Source of the DNA: Dialister hominis
GTDB lineage: Bacteria; Bacillota; Negativicutes; Veillonellales; Dialisteraceae
NCBI RefSeq assembly: GCF_007164725.1
Contig: NZ_AP019697.1
Span: 177,501 to 241,500 of the forward strand
DNA length: 64,000 nt
Direction of reading: 5' to 3'
Of this stretch, positions 54,609 to 62,761 are shown piece by piece. Each line of letters begins with the position of its first letter. Within the stretch, counting starts at the first letter, position 1. The notes under the pieces are model-generated. The model had not been told where the DNA came from. It was given only the letters and a program-made list of their open reading frames with translations, and made no database searches. The position numbers and the translations under genes were made by a program.

Positions 54609-55290
54609 GAGACTTTCACTCATCCTTCTGGCGATTGTCGTCGTCATCGAAGTGGTCACGCTCATTTTCATGAGGGGCGATTACAGAAGTGTCATGACAA
54701 CGGGCGCAGAATACAAGGTCCCCGCGCAGATCCAGTTCAAGGGGGATTTCTATAACAAGAATTATCTGGGTATCACGATTCCTATCACGGAAGCGCCATG
54801 GGAAGGATCGGCTCCTGCCCACAGGGGCGAGGAAATTTACTTGAAGCCTGTCGTCGATAATGACGGCCTCATGACGATTTCCGGTGCCACGGACAAGGAA
54901 CCCGGCGGCAACTATATCATCACCCGCGTCGAATCGATCAATGACAGCGGCGATGTCGTCCGCTTCGCATTCCCGGCCAGCCGTCTCTACATGTCTCCTG
55001 AACAGCTGAAGAAGCTCTCTGTCGTCGAGCTTTCCGAGCGCGTGCAGGTGAAGGACGAGAAGGGCAAGAAGGTCGAGACACGCATGAAGAATGAAATTTA
55101 CGCGCAGATCAAGATCAAGGACGGCCGTGTCGTCATCTCCCAGGCGCTTGTCAATGGTTCTCCGGTCGACCAGACCTTCCTGACGGTCGGCAAGAGGCTC
55201 TCGGTGAAGTATGCGAGCGGCCCGAAGGAGAAGGATACTTATTCGGTAGGCGGAACGAAGGAAGAAGTCGATCCGGCTGAAAATATATAA
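54598..55290 (+). CDS. GDYXXLXY-domain membrane-anchored protein
   Basis: A 230-residue protein with one N-terminal helix (LILLAIVVVIEVVTLIFM) and a large outer domain. The family's GDY-type motif appears as a KGDFYNKNYLGITIPI segment (about 46-61), preceded by MRGDYRSVM. Many charged residues and a low-complexity tail follow. GGAGG sits before the ATG at 54598, inside the DUF2157 gene's end. It is co-translated with that gene and presumably works with it. Confidence 0.85.
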   Translation: MINKRLSLILLAIVVVIEVVTLIFMRGDYRSVMTTGAEYKVPAQIQFKGDFYNKNYLGITIPITEAPWEGSAPAHRGEEIYLKPVVDNDGLMTISGATDKEPGGNYIITRVESINDSGDVVRFAFPASRLYMSPEQLKKLSVVELSERVQVKDEKGKKVETRMKNEIYAQIKIKDGRVVISQALVNGSPVDQTFLTVGKRLSVKYASGPKEKDTYSVGGTKEEVDPAENI

Positions 55291-55334
55291 TTTCCCGTCA
55301 ATTTTGACGATTTCATAGAGAGAGGCGGATAGCA

Positions 55335-55808
55335 ATGTATATTATCCTGATGCGTCACGGTGAAGCAGTTCCCCAGACGGAAGAAGTGTCTAATCAGAAC
55401 CGTTCCCTGACGCCAAAAGGCATGCGTCAGGTGAGAAAGTCCGCGCGGATGCTGGCCCATTTCCTGAAGGAAAATCCGATCCGCATTTACACGAGCCCTT
55501 ATTACAGGACGCGCCAGACGGCGGGGATCCTGGCCGAGGAGTGCTTTGCCGAGGAAATCCATACGGCAGACGAGCTCCTGCAGAGCAGCTGGCAGATGGT
55601 CGCCAACCACATCATCCAGGACGGCTCTCCGATTGCGCTCGTCAGTCATCATCCGTTCCTGCAGGCATACCTTCTTTCCTCCTGCAGTGCGGCTATCAAG
55701 TTCGACCTGGCAGGGATTGCCATCATCGATTATGACGTGAAATGGAAACAGGGAAAATTCATCGGCTACATCACCCCGGGGCTGAAGCAGCTGAAGAAAG
55801 AGGACTGA
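55335..55808 (+). CDS. sixA: Phosphohistidine phosphatase SixA-type
   Basis: A 157-residue histidine-phosphatase-fold protein. The catalytic RHG motif is MRHGEAVPQ (residues 6-14), YTSPYYRTRQTAGIL holds the Arg, and LVSHHPFLQAYL the second His. The size and single-domain form match SixA, which removes phosphate from phosphohistidine in signalling or PTS proteins. It is followed 4 nt later by thiD. Confidence 0.9.
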   Translation: MYIILMRHGEAVPQTEEVSNQNRSLTPKGMRQVRKSARMLAHFLKENPIRIYTSPYYRTRQTAGILAEECFAEEIHTADELLQSSWQMVANHIIQDGSPIALVSHHPFLQAYLLSSCSAAIKFDLAGIAIIDYDVKWKQGKFIGYITPGLKQLKKED

Positions 55809-55812
55809 TACG

Positions 55813-56622
55813 ATGAAGAAACTTTTGACGATTGCAGGCTCGGATTCTTCCGGCGGCGCAGGCATCCAGGCAGACCTGAAGACGTTTGCGGCGCTCGGTA
55901 CGTACGGTATGAGCGCAATCTGTGCGCTGACGGCGCAGAATACACAGGGCGTCACCATGGTGGTGAATACGCCTGAGGAAATGGTGGAGGCGCAGCTGGA
56001 CGCCATTTATTCGGACATTCCGCCCGACGGCGTGAAGACGGGGATGCTTTCCACCTCCGGCATCACAAAGACGGTCGCATCCTACCTCGAAAAGCATCTG
56101 GCATCACCCTTAGTCGTCGATCCTGTCATGGTCGCTACGACCGGCGCCGTGCTTCTTGAAAAGGATGCCATCGAAGCGTATAAGACAAAGCTCATTCCAC
56201 TTGCCACATTGATCACTCCGAATATTCCGGAAGCGGAAGTGCTCTCTGGGATGGAGATCCATTCGGCTGACGATATGCGCGCTGCGGCAAAGAAGCTCTC
56301 CCTTCTGGGCTGCCAGGCAGTCCTCGTGAAGGGCGGCCACCGCGTGGAAGATGCGATGGATATCCTCTATGACGGCAGTGATTTCCATGTCTATAAAGGC
56401 GAACGAATTGAGACGGACAATACGCACGGCACAGGCTGCACGCTGTCCTCGGCTCTGGCCGTCATGCTGGCAAGGGGCCTTTCGATAGCAGACGCTGTCA
56501 CCGGCGCGAAGAAATACATTTCCGGAGCCATCAAGAGAGGCGCTGCCGATTCTGTCGGTCATGGAAACGGCCCTGTCCATCATTTCTGGTTCTACGAGGA
56601 CAAGTGGGGGGATATGGAATGA
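55813..56622 (+). CDS. thiD: Hydroxymethylpyrimidine/phosphomethylpyrimidine kinase
   Basis: ThiD phosphorylates HMP and then HMP-P for thiamine synthesis or salvage. A 269-residue ribokinase-fold enzyme: TIAGSDSSGGAGIQADLKTF (about 5-24) is the family signature, DPVMVATTGA comes mid-protein, and the anion-hole motif NTHGTGCTLSSALAVML is near 204. No thi-box riboswitch was found in its short spacer; it lies inside the operon. It overlaps the YfbR gene by 4 nt. Confidence 0.95.
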   Translation: MKKLLTIAGSDSSGGAGIQADLKTFAALGTYGMSAICALTAQNTQGVTMVVNTPEEMVEAQLDAIYSDIPPDGVKTGMLSTSGITKTVASYLEKHLASPLVVDPVMVATTGAVLLEKDAIEAYKTKLIPLATLITPNIPEAEVLSGMEIHSADDMRAAAKKLSLLGCQAVLVKGGHRVEDAMDILYDGSDFHVYKGERIETDNTHGTGCTLSSALAVMLARGLSIADAVTGAKKYISGAIKRGAADSVGHGNGPVHHFWFYEDKWGDME

Positions 56623-57209
56623 ATTATCCTTTCTTCGCCTTCATGGCGCGCCTGAAGTACATCGCGCGCTGGGGGCTGATGCGGAATTCCATCCCTGAAA
56701 ACGATGCCGAGCATACGCTGCAGACGGTCATGATCGCTCATGCGCTGGCTGTCATCAGAAGGGACATTTTCCACGAGGAAGCTGATCCGGAGCGGTGCGC
56801 GGCTCTTGCGCTCTACCATGATGCAAGCGAAGTCTTCACGGGAGACATGCCGACGCCGGTCAAGTACTTCACCGAAGACCTTCGGGAGAGGTACCAGGAA
56901 ATCGAAGATGAGGCAAGGGAAAAGCTTTTAAAGACGCTTCCGCCTGAGCTGCGCGAATCCTACCGCCCGTATGTGGCAGATATGGAAAAGGATCCGTCCT
57001 GGCCGCTTGCCAAGGCGGCGGATACGATGAGCGCCTACCTCAAGTGCGCTGAGGAAATCCAGAGCGGGAACAGCGAGTTCCACGAAGCTTTCGAATCGAC
57101 GGGAGAGAAGCTGAAAGCACTCCATCTGAAGGAAGTCGACTGGTTCCTCGATCATTTCGCAGGCAGCTTCTCGGAGACGCTTGATGAAATGAACCTGCAT
57201 ATAAAATAG
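56619..57209 (+). CDS. yfbR: HD-domain 5'-deoxynucleotidase (YfbR-type)
   Basis: A 196-residue HD phosphohydrolase that would dephosphorylate deoxynucleoside monophosphates. The metal ligands are in NDAEHTLQTVMIAHALAV (His, about 33) and ALYHDASEVFTGDMPTPVKY (His-Asp, about 67), and a later Asp is in KAADTMSAYLKC. The ATG at 56619 overlaps the thiD stop as ATGA. A terminator follows directly. Confidence 0.9.
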   Translation: MNYPFFAFMARLKYIARWGLMRNSIPENDAEHTLQTVMIAHALAVIRRDIFHEEADPERCAALALYHDASEVFTGDMPTPVKYFTEDLRERYQEIEDEAREKLLKTLPPELRESYRPYVADMEKDPSWPLAKAADTMSAYLKCAEEIQSGNSEFHEAFESTGEKLKALHLKEVDWFLDHFAGSFSETLDEMNLHIK

Positions 57210-57210
57210 A

Positions 57211-57256
57211 AAAGAGCCGCTGGCGGCAGTCTTGCCATGGCGGCTTTTACTTTTTG
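57211..57256 (+). terminator. Terminator after yfbR
   Basis: AAAGAGCCGC pairs with GCGGCTTTT, with an inner TGGC/GCCA stem, followed by TTTT. It ends just before the GNAT ribosome site (GGAGG), so the GNAT gene may have partial read-through. Confidence 0.85.
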
Positions 57257-57264
57257 GAGGATAT

Positions 57265-57831
57265 ATGAATATAACGATCAGAGAAGTGACGGAAGAAGAC
57301 GCAGAGGCGCTCTCTGCCATCTATCGTCCGTATGTGGAAGAGACGGGAATCACCTTCGAGTACGTACCGCCCGATGCGGAAGAATTCAGACGCCGCATAC
57401 AGCACACGAAGGAAAAGTATCCTTACCTTGCCGCCTGCGATGAAGGCAGGATCATCGGCTATGCCTACGCCGGGACTTTCATAGGAAGAAGCGCCAGCGA
57501 CTGGAATGTGGAGCTTTCGATTTACATGGACAGGAACGAAAAGGGAAGAGGCGCAGGGCGCATGCTTTATGAAGCGCTCGAAGAGAAACTTAGGAAGATG
57601 GGAGTCATCAACCTGTATTCCGCCATTGCGTGCCCGTCGGGTGAGCCCGATGATTTCCTGGACAATGGAAGCCGCGATTTCCATGAGCACCTCGGATTTC
57701 ATGAGACGGCACATTTCAGGAAGTGCGGTTTCAAAACGGGCCGCTGGGTCGATCTCATCTGGATGGAAAAGACCATCGGAGACAAGGAAGGCGCGCCGGG
57801 AAAATTTTATCCATGGAATGAAGTGAAATAA
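57265..57831 (+). CDS. GNAT N-acetyltransferase (phosphinothricin acetyltransferase-like)
   Basis: A 188-residue acetyl-CoA-dependent acetyltransferase. IREVTEEDAEALSAIYRPYV starts the fold and YMDRNEKGRGAGRMLYEALEE (about 94-114) is the acetyl-CoA loop. FHEHLGFHETAHFRKCGFKTGRWVDLIWMEK is the PAT/YncA-like C-terminus. Members acetylate phosphinothricin-like or methionine-derived amines. GGAGG precedes the ATG. The 3' neighbour is a hairpin that serves as terminator. Confidence 0.9.
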   Translation: MNITIREVTEEDAEALSAIYRPYVEETGITFEYVPPDAEEFRRRIQHTKEKYPYLAACDEGRIIGYAYAGTFIGRSASDWNVELSIYMDRNEKGRGAGRMLYEALEEKLRKMGVINLYSAIACPSGEPDDFLDNGSRDFHEHLGFHETAHFRKCGFKTGRWVDLIWMEKTIGDKEGAPGKFYPWNEVK

Positions 57832-57969
57832 GAAGAAGTGAAATAAGACTTAACTTATATAAGATGGGGCTGTGACAAAATGTGCAATCATTTCGCCACA
57901 GCCCCTTTTGCGTGGGGAGATTCCATTAGAAGATTATCCAACACATTTATATATTTGTGTTATCTGAAA

Positions 57970-58060
57970 ACCTAAAAACCTCGCTGCGCCTTGAGGAAAA
58001 CCATACAACCGCAGCTTTACTGCGTGGGAACTACTGTATTCGTCAGTTACGCTGCCACCT
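57970..58060. repeat. Mosaic hairpin repeat cluster 8, left part
   Basis: A minus-oriented copy: AAAACCATACAACCG, hairpin CGCAG/CTGCG around CTTTA, GAACTACTGTATTCG, then CGTCAG...GCTGCCACCT, where IS110 copy 2 begins. The copy resumes at 59805. Confidence 0.85.
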
Positions 58061-58070
58061 AGTACCATAT

Positions 58071-58293
58071 AAGTGTAGTCAGATAGGTCGCTCCTATCTA
58101 CTGCACTTATTTTTTCGTATGATAAGGGAAGCAGTTGGTCTGTCGAAAGCCCACCTTGGTGCAGATGCTTTTTACTGCCACCGCAGAGAAGTGCGACAGC
58201 CAACCCCTTGTTGTATGCGCCCGAGTAAGCAGGTTGTCCCTTTCATAGAGAGGCATACGTGTAACAAACTAGGTTGGGATAGGTAATAAGTGT
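58071..58293 (+). ncRNA. Candidate IS110 bridge RNA (copy 2)
   Basis: A 223-nt structured region between the left end and the transposase. It opens with a hairpin in which AAGTG..AGATAGG pairs with CCTATCT..CACTT. An outer stem GTTGG-CTGTCG/CGACAG-CCAAC encloses a loop with CCACCT (58151-58156), an inner stem, and GAGAAG (58186-58191). CCACCT equals the left side and core of the insertion site; GAGAAG is the complement of CTTCTC, the core and right side. A second loop has AGCAGG (58228-58233) and ACTAG (58268-58272), matching the element's right and left ends. The architecture is that described for IS110 bridge RNAs. Its exact ends and expression are inferred. Confidence 0.78.
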
Positions 58294-58351
58294 GGCTGGC
58301 TACAAAGATTCAACTGACTGCTAAATATTTTTTAAAGGAGGTTGAATTAGT

Positions 58352-59641
58352 ATGACTCGTATCAGTGTCGGTGTTGATGTGTCAAAGAACAGGAGTACCG
58401 TATGTATTATGGACCAGGACGGGAAAGTCATTATGCGGCCGTTTCTTGTCTGGCATTCGACTGAGGAGCTCGATTTTCTTGCAGATACGCTCAAGAGGCT
58501 TAATGGAGAGGTTAGAGTCATTATGGAATCGACCAGTATTTACCAATATCCGATTGCTCTTCACCTTAAAGAAAGAGGACTTTTTATCTCTATCGTCAAT
58601 GCATATGAGATGAAGCAGTTCGCTAATATAGATTTTAGAGGCGGCAAAACGGATAAGAAGGACTCCCGCACCATTGCCAGTTACGGAATTAGTTATTGGG
58701 ATAAGCTGGTGGAATGGCAGATTCCCAAAGACACCTATTTTAACCTGGATCTGCTAAACAGAACCTATATGAACGCGAAAAAACATCGTCAGATAATCCT
58801 TCAGGAACTGCAGCATTATATTGACTGTGCTATGCCGGGAATGGATAAAGAGCTTCATTCTCTCAATCTGTCCACTAAGAAAGACTTTATGCTGGATTTT
58901 GTGGAGAAATTTTGGCATCGTGATGAGATCGTAAATATGACAGAGGCTGAATTTACCGAAGTTTTCACTGCTTGGGCAAAGAAAAAGGGATACCGCCCAG
59001 TCGAAGGTAAAGCCGCTAAGATTTACGCGATCGCCAAAAGCTGTATCCCTTATTACCCAGCAAATCCAACGGTTAAAACCATTCTCCAATGTATCGTCGA
59101 CAAGCTGAGCGGAGTCAACAGGACTCTTGTCACCATAGTAACACAAATGATTGAAGAGGCCAAGAAACTTCCTGAATACCAGATTGTTAGAGAAATGCCA
59201 GGCGTTGGAGATCCATTAGCAGCAAGATTCTTCGGCTCCGCAGGAGATATCCGGCGATTCAAAAACTCAAAGGCACTGGTCGCATATGCCGGGATAGATT
59301 CACCTCCCGATGAATCCGGAGATTTCAGTAGTACGCATAGGCATATAACAAAGAAAGGCTCGAAAGTATTTCGTGACACTGGTTACGAAATAATGATGGC
59401 TTTAAGGGCTCAGAAGAGAACATGGGAAAAGGTCAGGAAAAATCCTGATGTTTATGATTATATGCTCAGGAAAGAAGCAGAGGGAAAGCCACCAAAAGTA
59501 GCAAAGATTGCAGCTTTAAACAAATTCTTACGGATAATATATGCACGAATAAAAGAGTTATACGATAATATGGCACTTGCAGAAAGAGCCAAAACTAAAA
59601 CCAGATCCAAAACCAGAGCTAAAACTAAAGTCACCGCCTAA
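58352..59641 (+). CDS. IS110-family transposase (copy 2)
   Basis: A 429-residue IS110 recombinase. The RuvC-like part has GVDVSKNRSTVCIMD (Asp), VIMESTSIYQYPIAL (Glu) and FRGGKTDKKDSRTIASYG (Asp pair). The C-terminal domain has REMPGVGDPLAARFFGSAGD and YAGIDSPPDESGDFSSTH, the region of the catalytic Ser. The C-terminus ends in a basic repeat (AKTKTRSKTRAKTKV). AAAGGAGG precedes the ATG. It diverges strongly from copy 1, yet both elements share ends, RNA layout and target word. Confidence 0.95.
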   Translation: MTRISVGVDVSKNRSTVCIMDQDGKVIMRPFLVWHSTEELDFLADTLKRLNGEVRVIMESTSIYQYPIALHLKERGLFISIVNAYEMKQFANIDFRGGKTDKKDSRTIASYGISYWDKLVEWQIPKDTYFNLDLLNRTYMNAKKHRQIILQELQHYIDCAMPGMDKELHSLNLSTKKDFMLDFVEKFWHRDEIVNMTEAEFTEVFTAWAKKKGYRPVEGKAAKIYAIAKSCIPYYPANPTVKTILQCIVDKLSGVNRTLVTIVTQMIEEAKKLPEYQIVREMPGVGDPLAARFFGSAGDIRRFKNSKALVAYAGIDSPPDESGDFSSTHRHITKKGSKVFRDTGYEIMMALRAQKRTWEKVRKNPDVYDYMLRKEAEGKPPKVAKIAALNKFLRIIYARIKELYDNMALAERAKTKTRSKTRAKTKVTA

Positions 59642-59804
59642 GCTCAATGAATTAGCAAGATTTAACTAAAGAAAAGCGCGAAAAAACCGAGGGAAAGATC
59701 GGCCTCTTTGTGCTGCCAAAATTAAGTAGAAGAAGGGAAAAACGCCAGATTTAGAAAAAAGTTGCAAAAAAAATGAAATTGGCACTTGCTTTTTGGTAGC
59801 AGGA

Positions 59805-59879
59805 CTTCTCCTTTCGGAGCAAGGTTAACACCCTCAAACCTCGCTTCGCTCGAGAAAAGGGAAAGCAGAGTTTTAACGG
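59805..59879. repeat. Mosaic hairpin repeat cluster 8, right part
   Basis: Resumes the copy split by IS110 copy 2: CTTCTCCTTTCGGAGCAAGG, TTAACACCCTCAAACC, then CTCGCTTCGCTCGAG. It is followed directly by the IS1182-like inverted end. Confidence 0.85.
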
Positions 59880-59917
59880 ATTTTGTCACAGCCCAATTTT
59901 CTATTGCTAAAAATGAA

Positions 59918-59994
59918 TTGTAAACGTTGAAACGGGAATACAGTTGTTATATCATAAAGATGTTGTTAACCGATTTATTTTAGACGAAGAACAA
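59918..59994 (+). promoter_or_regulatory. Possible BirA-type operator ahead of bioY
   Basis: TTGTTAACC (59963-59971) is a good left half of a biotin operator, followed 14 nt later by GAAGAACAA (59986-59994), which matches the expected inverted half only at its outer bases. Another half-like TTGTAAACG is at 59918-59926. The site lies just before the bioY ribosome site. Regulation by BirA is plausible but the right half is weak. Confidence 0.35.
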
Positions 59995-60005
59995 TTGGAG
60001 GCAGG

Positions 60006-60578
60006 ATGGTAAAGAACATGACAGCAGAACAGGGCAGGACGAAGGAAATCGTGCTCTTCGGCCTGTTCACGGCGCTGACGGCAATCGGCGCATTCATCCG
60101 CATACCGGTTCCGGTTTGTCCCTTCACGCTGCAGCTTCTCTTCACGACGCTGGCAGGGCTGATCCTGGGGAGCAGGAGAGGCGCGCTTTCCGTCGGGCTG
60201 TACGTCCTTCTGGGCCTTTCAGGCGTGCCGGTCTTCACGGAAGGAGGCGGTCTTTCTTACATCTTCCAGCCAACGTTCGGCTACCTCATCGGATTCATCG
60301 CGGGCGCCTGGGTGACGGGCAGGATCCGCGAGATCACGGGCGGGAAATCGTTTGGACAGATTCTTCTGGCAAACCTTTCCGGGCTTCTGGTCGTCTATCT
60401 TTTCGGCATGGTGTATGTCTATATCATCAATAATTTCTACCTTGGAACACCGATCGGCATCTGGCCGGTCGTGCTGTATTGCTTCATTCTGGCGGTGCCG
60501 GGGGACATTTGTCTCTGCCTTCTGGCGGCTGTCATGGCAAGGCGTCTCGAAAGAGCAGCCGGGGATTTCATCCGGTAA
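60006..60578 (+). CDS. bioY: Biotin transporter BioY
   Basis: The substrate-binding S component of a biotin ECF transporter. A 190-residue membrane protein with about six helices; FTALTAIGAFIRIPVPVCPFTLQ near the start, LYVLLGLSGVPVFTEGGGL with FQPTFGYLIGF, and PGDICLCLLAA near the end are typical BioY segments. The ATG at 60006 is close behind GGAGG. It is first in bioY-bioD-bioA; import beside partial synthesis suggests use of both exogenous biotin and precursors. Confidence 0.94.
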   Translation: MVKNMTAEQGRTKEIVLFGLFTALTAIGAFIRIPVPVCPFTLQLLFTTLAGLILGSRRGALSVGLYVLLGLSGVPVFTEGGGLSYIFQPTFGYLIGFIAGAWVTGRIREITGGKSFGQILLANLSGLLVVYLFGMVYVYIINNFYLGTPIGIWPVVLYCFILAVPGDICLCLLAAVMARRLERAAGDFIR

Positions 60579-60602
60579 TTTCAACGAAAGAAGGAGCATG
60601 AA

Positions 60603-61277
60603 ATGAGCAAAGGACTTTTCATTACAGGAACGGACACGGATATCGGCAAGACGTATGTGACGGCGCTGATCGTCAAGACGCTGAGAAAGTCGGGCTATGA
60701 CGCAGGCTACTACAAGGCGGCCATCAGCGGAGCACCCACGGTCGCTGCGTCGGATGCGGGCTTCGTCAACAAGTTCGCGGACATCAATGAACCGGAGGAC
60801 ATGATTCTTTCCTATCTCTACCAGCATGCCGTTTCTCCGCATCTGGCAGCACAGATGGAAGGAAATCCGGTCGAGCTTCCTGTCGTCGAGAAAGCATGGA
60901 AACGCGTGACGGAGAAATTTCCCTACGTCGTCATGGAAGGATCCGGCGGCATTGCATGCCCGATCCGCCGCGATGAAAAAGCAAAGATCGACCTGACAGA
61001 CATCATCAGGATGCTGAAGCTTCCGGTCCTCGTCATTGCAGACGCCGGCCTTGGCACGATCAACCATGTCGTCACGACGATCGAATACACCAGAGCGCGC
61101 GGCATCCCGGTGAAGGGCGTCATCCTCAATAACTGGAAGGGCGGCGTGATGGAAGAGGACAATATCAAGATGATTGAAGAAATGTCCGGCGTTCCTGTCA
61201 TTGCCAAGGTCAAGAGAGGGGACGAGATCCTCACCTGCGATCCGAAAGTACTGGCAGACTGCTTCGACGAAGCGTAA
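60603..61277 (+). CDS. bioD: ATP-dependent dethiobiotin synthetase
   Basis: BioD closes the ureido ring of DAPA with CO2 and ATP. A 224-residue P-loop enzyme: FITGTDTDIGKTYVTALIV (residues 6-24) is the BioD phosphate loop, YYKAAISGAP holds the second Lys, and VMEGSGGIACPI is the third signature. It lies 24 nt after bioY and 48 nt before bioA. Translation starts at ATG after AGGAGC. Confidence 0.95.
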   Translation: MSKGLFITGTDTDIGKTYVTALIVKTLRKSGYDAGYYKAAISGAPTVAASDAGFVNKFADINEPEDMILSYLYQHAVSPHLAAQMEGNPVELPVVEKAWKRVTEKFPYVVMEGSGGIACPIRRDEKAKIDLTDIIRMLKLPVLVIADAGLGTINHVVTTIEYTRARGIPVKGVILNNWKGGVMEEDNIKMIEEMSGVPVIAKVKRGDEILTCDPKVLADCFDEA

Positions 61278-61325
61278 ATATTCCGGCGGCCGTACACCGC
61301 TTATGAAAAGGAAAAGGAGAATCCA

Positions 61326-62681
61326 ATGACTGAAAAAATTGACTGGCAGGCAGAAGACAAAAAATATATCTGGCATCCCGCCATGCAGATGAAAGACAAC
61401 GAAGTATTTCCTCCGGTCGTCATCGACCATGCCAAGGGCGTCTACCTCTATGACACCGAAGGCAAGCCTTACCTCGACATCATTTCCTCCTGGTGGTGCA
61501 ACCTCCTCGGCCACTGCAATCCGGAAATCAACGAAGCGCTGAAGCGTCAGATCAACACACTCGAACACGTCATCTTCACGAACTTCTCCCACAAGCCGGC
61601 CATCGAGCTCTCCCGCGAACTTGCTGAGCTCCTGCCGAGGGGACTCACAAAATTCACCTATCACGACAATGGTTCCTCTGCTGTCGAAGCGGCGATGAAG
61701 ATGGCATACCAGTACCACAACCAGACCGGCCATCCGGAAAGACAGAAATTCATGTGCCTGGATTCCTCCTACCACGGTGAAACCATCGGCGCCCTTTCCG
61801 TCGGCTCCATAGACGACTACGCAGGCATTTTCCATCCGCTCCTCATGGACAATATCCATTTCAAAGGCCTTGACTGCTACCGCTGCCCGTACGGCAAGGC
61901 AAGAGAGACATGTAATATCGAATGCTTCGAAAGCGCAGAAGAAGCCTTCGAGAAATTCGGCAAGGAAACCGCAGCCTGCATCGTAGAGCCAGTCCTCCAG
62001 GGCGCTGCCGGCATGAGAATGTACCCGCCGGCCTACCTGACAAAACTCCGTGCACTCTGTGACAAGTACGGCGTGCTCCTCATCGACGACGAAATCGCAG
62101 CCGGATTTGGCCGCACAGGCAAACTCTTTGCCATCGAACACGCAGGCGTCAGCCCGGACATCCTCTGTACATCCAAAGGCCTCACTGCAGGCTACATGCC
62201 GATGTCCATCACCGTCACCACCGACAAAGTCTATGACGCCTTCTACGACGACTACGGCACTCACAAAGCCTTCGTCCACAGCCACACCTATGCAGGCAAC
62301 CCGATGGGCTGCGCCATCGCCCTCGAAGTCCTGAAAATCATGAAACGCGATCACATCCTGGACAAAGTCAACGAAGACGGCAAGTACCTCCACGAAGAAC
62401 TCATGAAAGCCCTCGGCCATCATAAGAACGTAGGCGAAATCCGCCACATCGGCCTCATCAACGCCATCGAACTCGTAGAAGACCCGGCCACAAAGAAAGC
62501 CTTCCCGGCTGAAAAGAGAATCGGCTGGCATGTCTTCCGTAAAGCCATGGCCAAAGGCCTCGTCCTCCGTCCGATGGGTGACGTCATCTACTTCAACCCG
62601 CCGCTCAACATCTCCAGAGAAGACCTCGACAAAGGCGTCGCACTCTGCAAGGAAGCCGTTGAAGCAGTACTGGGGGAATGA
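61326..62681 (+). CDS. bioA: Adenosylmethionine-8-amino-7-oxononanoate aminotransferase
   Basis: BioA transaminates KAPA to DAPA with PLP, normally from S-adenosylmethionine. A 451-residue class III aminotransferase: YIWHPAMQMKDNEVFPPVVI at the start, FTYHDNGSSAVEAAMKMAYQ, LLIDDEIAAGFGRTGKLFA, and the PLP Lys in CTSKGLTAGYMPMS. The active-site segment HSHTYAGNPMGCA is present. It is last in the operon and followed by a strong terminator. bioB and bioF are not adjacent. Confidence 0.95.
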   Translation: MTEKIDWQAEDKKYIWHPAMQMKDNEVFPPVVIDHAKGVYLYDTEGKPYLDIISSWWCNLLGHCNPEINEALKRQINTLEHVIFTNFSHKPAIELSRELAELLPRGLTKFTYHDNGSSAVEAAMKMAYQYHNQTGHPERQKFMCLDSSYHGETIGALSVGSIDDYAGIFHPLLMDNIHFKGLDCYRCPYGKARETCNIECFESAEEAFEKFGKETAACIVEPVLQGAAGMRMYPPAYLTKLRALCDKYGVLLIDDEIAAGFGRTGKLFAIEHAGVSPDILCTSKGLTAGYMPMSITVTTDKVYDAFYDDYGTHKAFVHSHTYAGNPMGCAIALEVLKIMKRDHILDKVNEDGKYLHEELMKALGHHKNVGEIRHIGLINAIELVEDPATKKAFPAEKRIGWHVFRKAMAKGLVLRPMGDVIYFNPPLNISREDLDKGVALCKEAVEAVLGE

Positions 62682-62722
62682 AATAGGGAAGAATAAGGAA
62701 TAAGAAATAAGAAATACGAAAT

Positions 62723-62757
62723 ACGAAAAGGAGAGCCATCGAGGCCCTCCTTTTCGT
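62723..62757 (+). terminator. Terminator of the bio operon
   Basis: ACGAAAAGGAG-A-GCC pairs with GGC-C-CTCCTTTTCGT around a 5-nt loop. Before it is a short AT-rich tandem (AATAAGA and AATACGA units). Confidence 0.9.
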
Positions 62758-62761
62758 GTGG

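Larger units (their letters stand above)
58061..59806 (+). mobile_element. IS110-family element, copy 2, inserted in a mosaic repeat
   Basis: A 1746-bp element. The left junction is GCCACCT|AGTAC (CT at 58059-58060) and the right junction GCAGGA|CTTCTCC (CT at 59805-59806). Joining the flanks restores GCTGCCACCTTCTCCTTTCG, an ordinary mosaic repeat sequence. The same junction words bound IS110 copy 1. The duplicated CT and lack of inverted repeats are as expected for the family. Confidence 0.92.
57866..59894. mobile_element. Candidate IS1182-related non-autonomous element, split by IS110 copy 2
   Basis: The left end GGGGCTGTGACAAAATG (57866-57882) is identical over 17 bp to the IS1182 left end, and ATTTTGTCACAGCCC (59880-59894) is its inverted partner. 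Nothing IS1182-like is coded between. Without the IS110 element (58061-59806) about 283 bp would remain, made of a mosaic repeat copy. This fits a MITE mobilised by IS1182, but one pair of ends is limited evidence. The left end also makes a hairpin with TTTT, usable as GNAT terminator. Confidence 0.6.

Noticed and set aside
55291-55812. Thiamine riboswitch upstream of thiD
   Set aside because: thiD begins 4 nt after sixA and no thi-box is seen in the operon leader.
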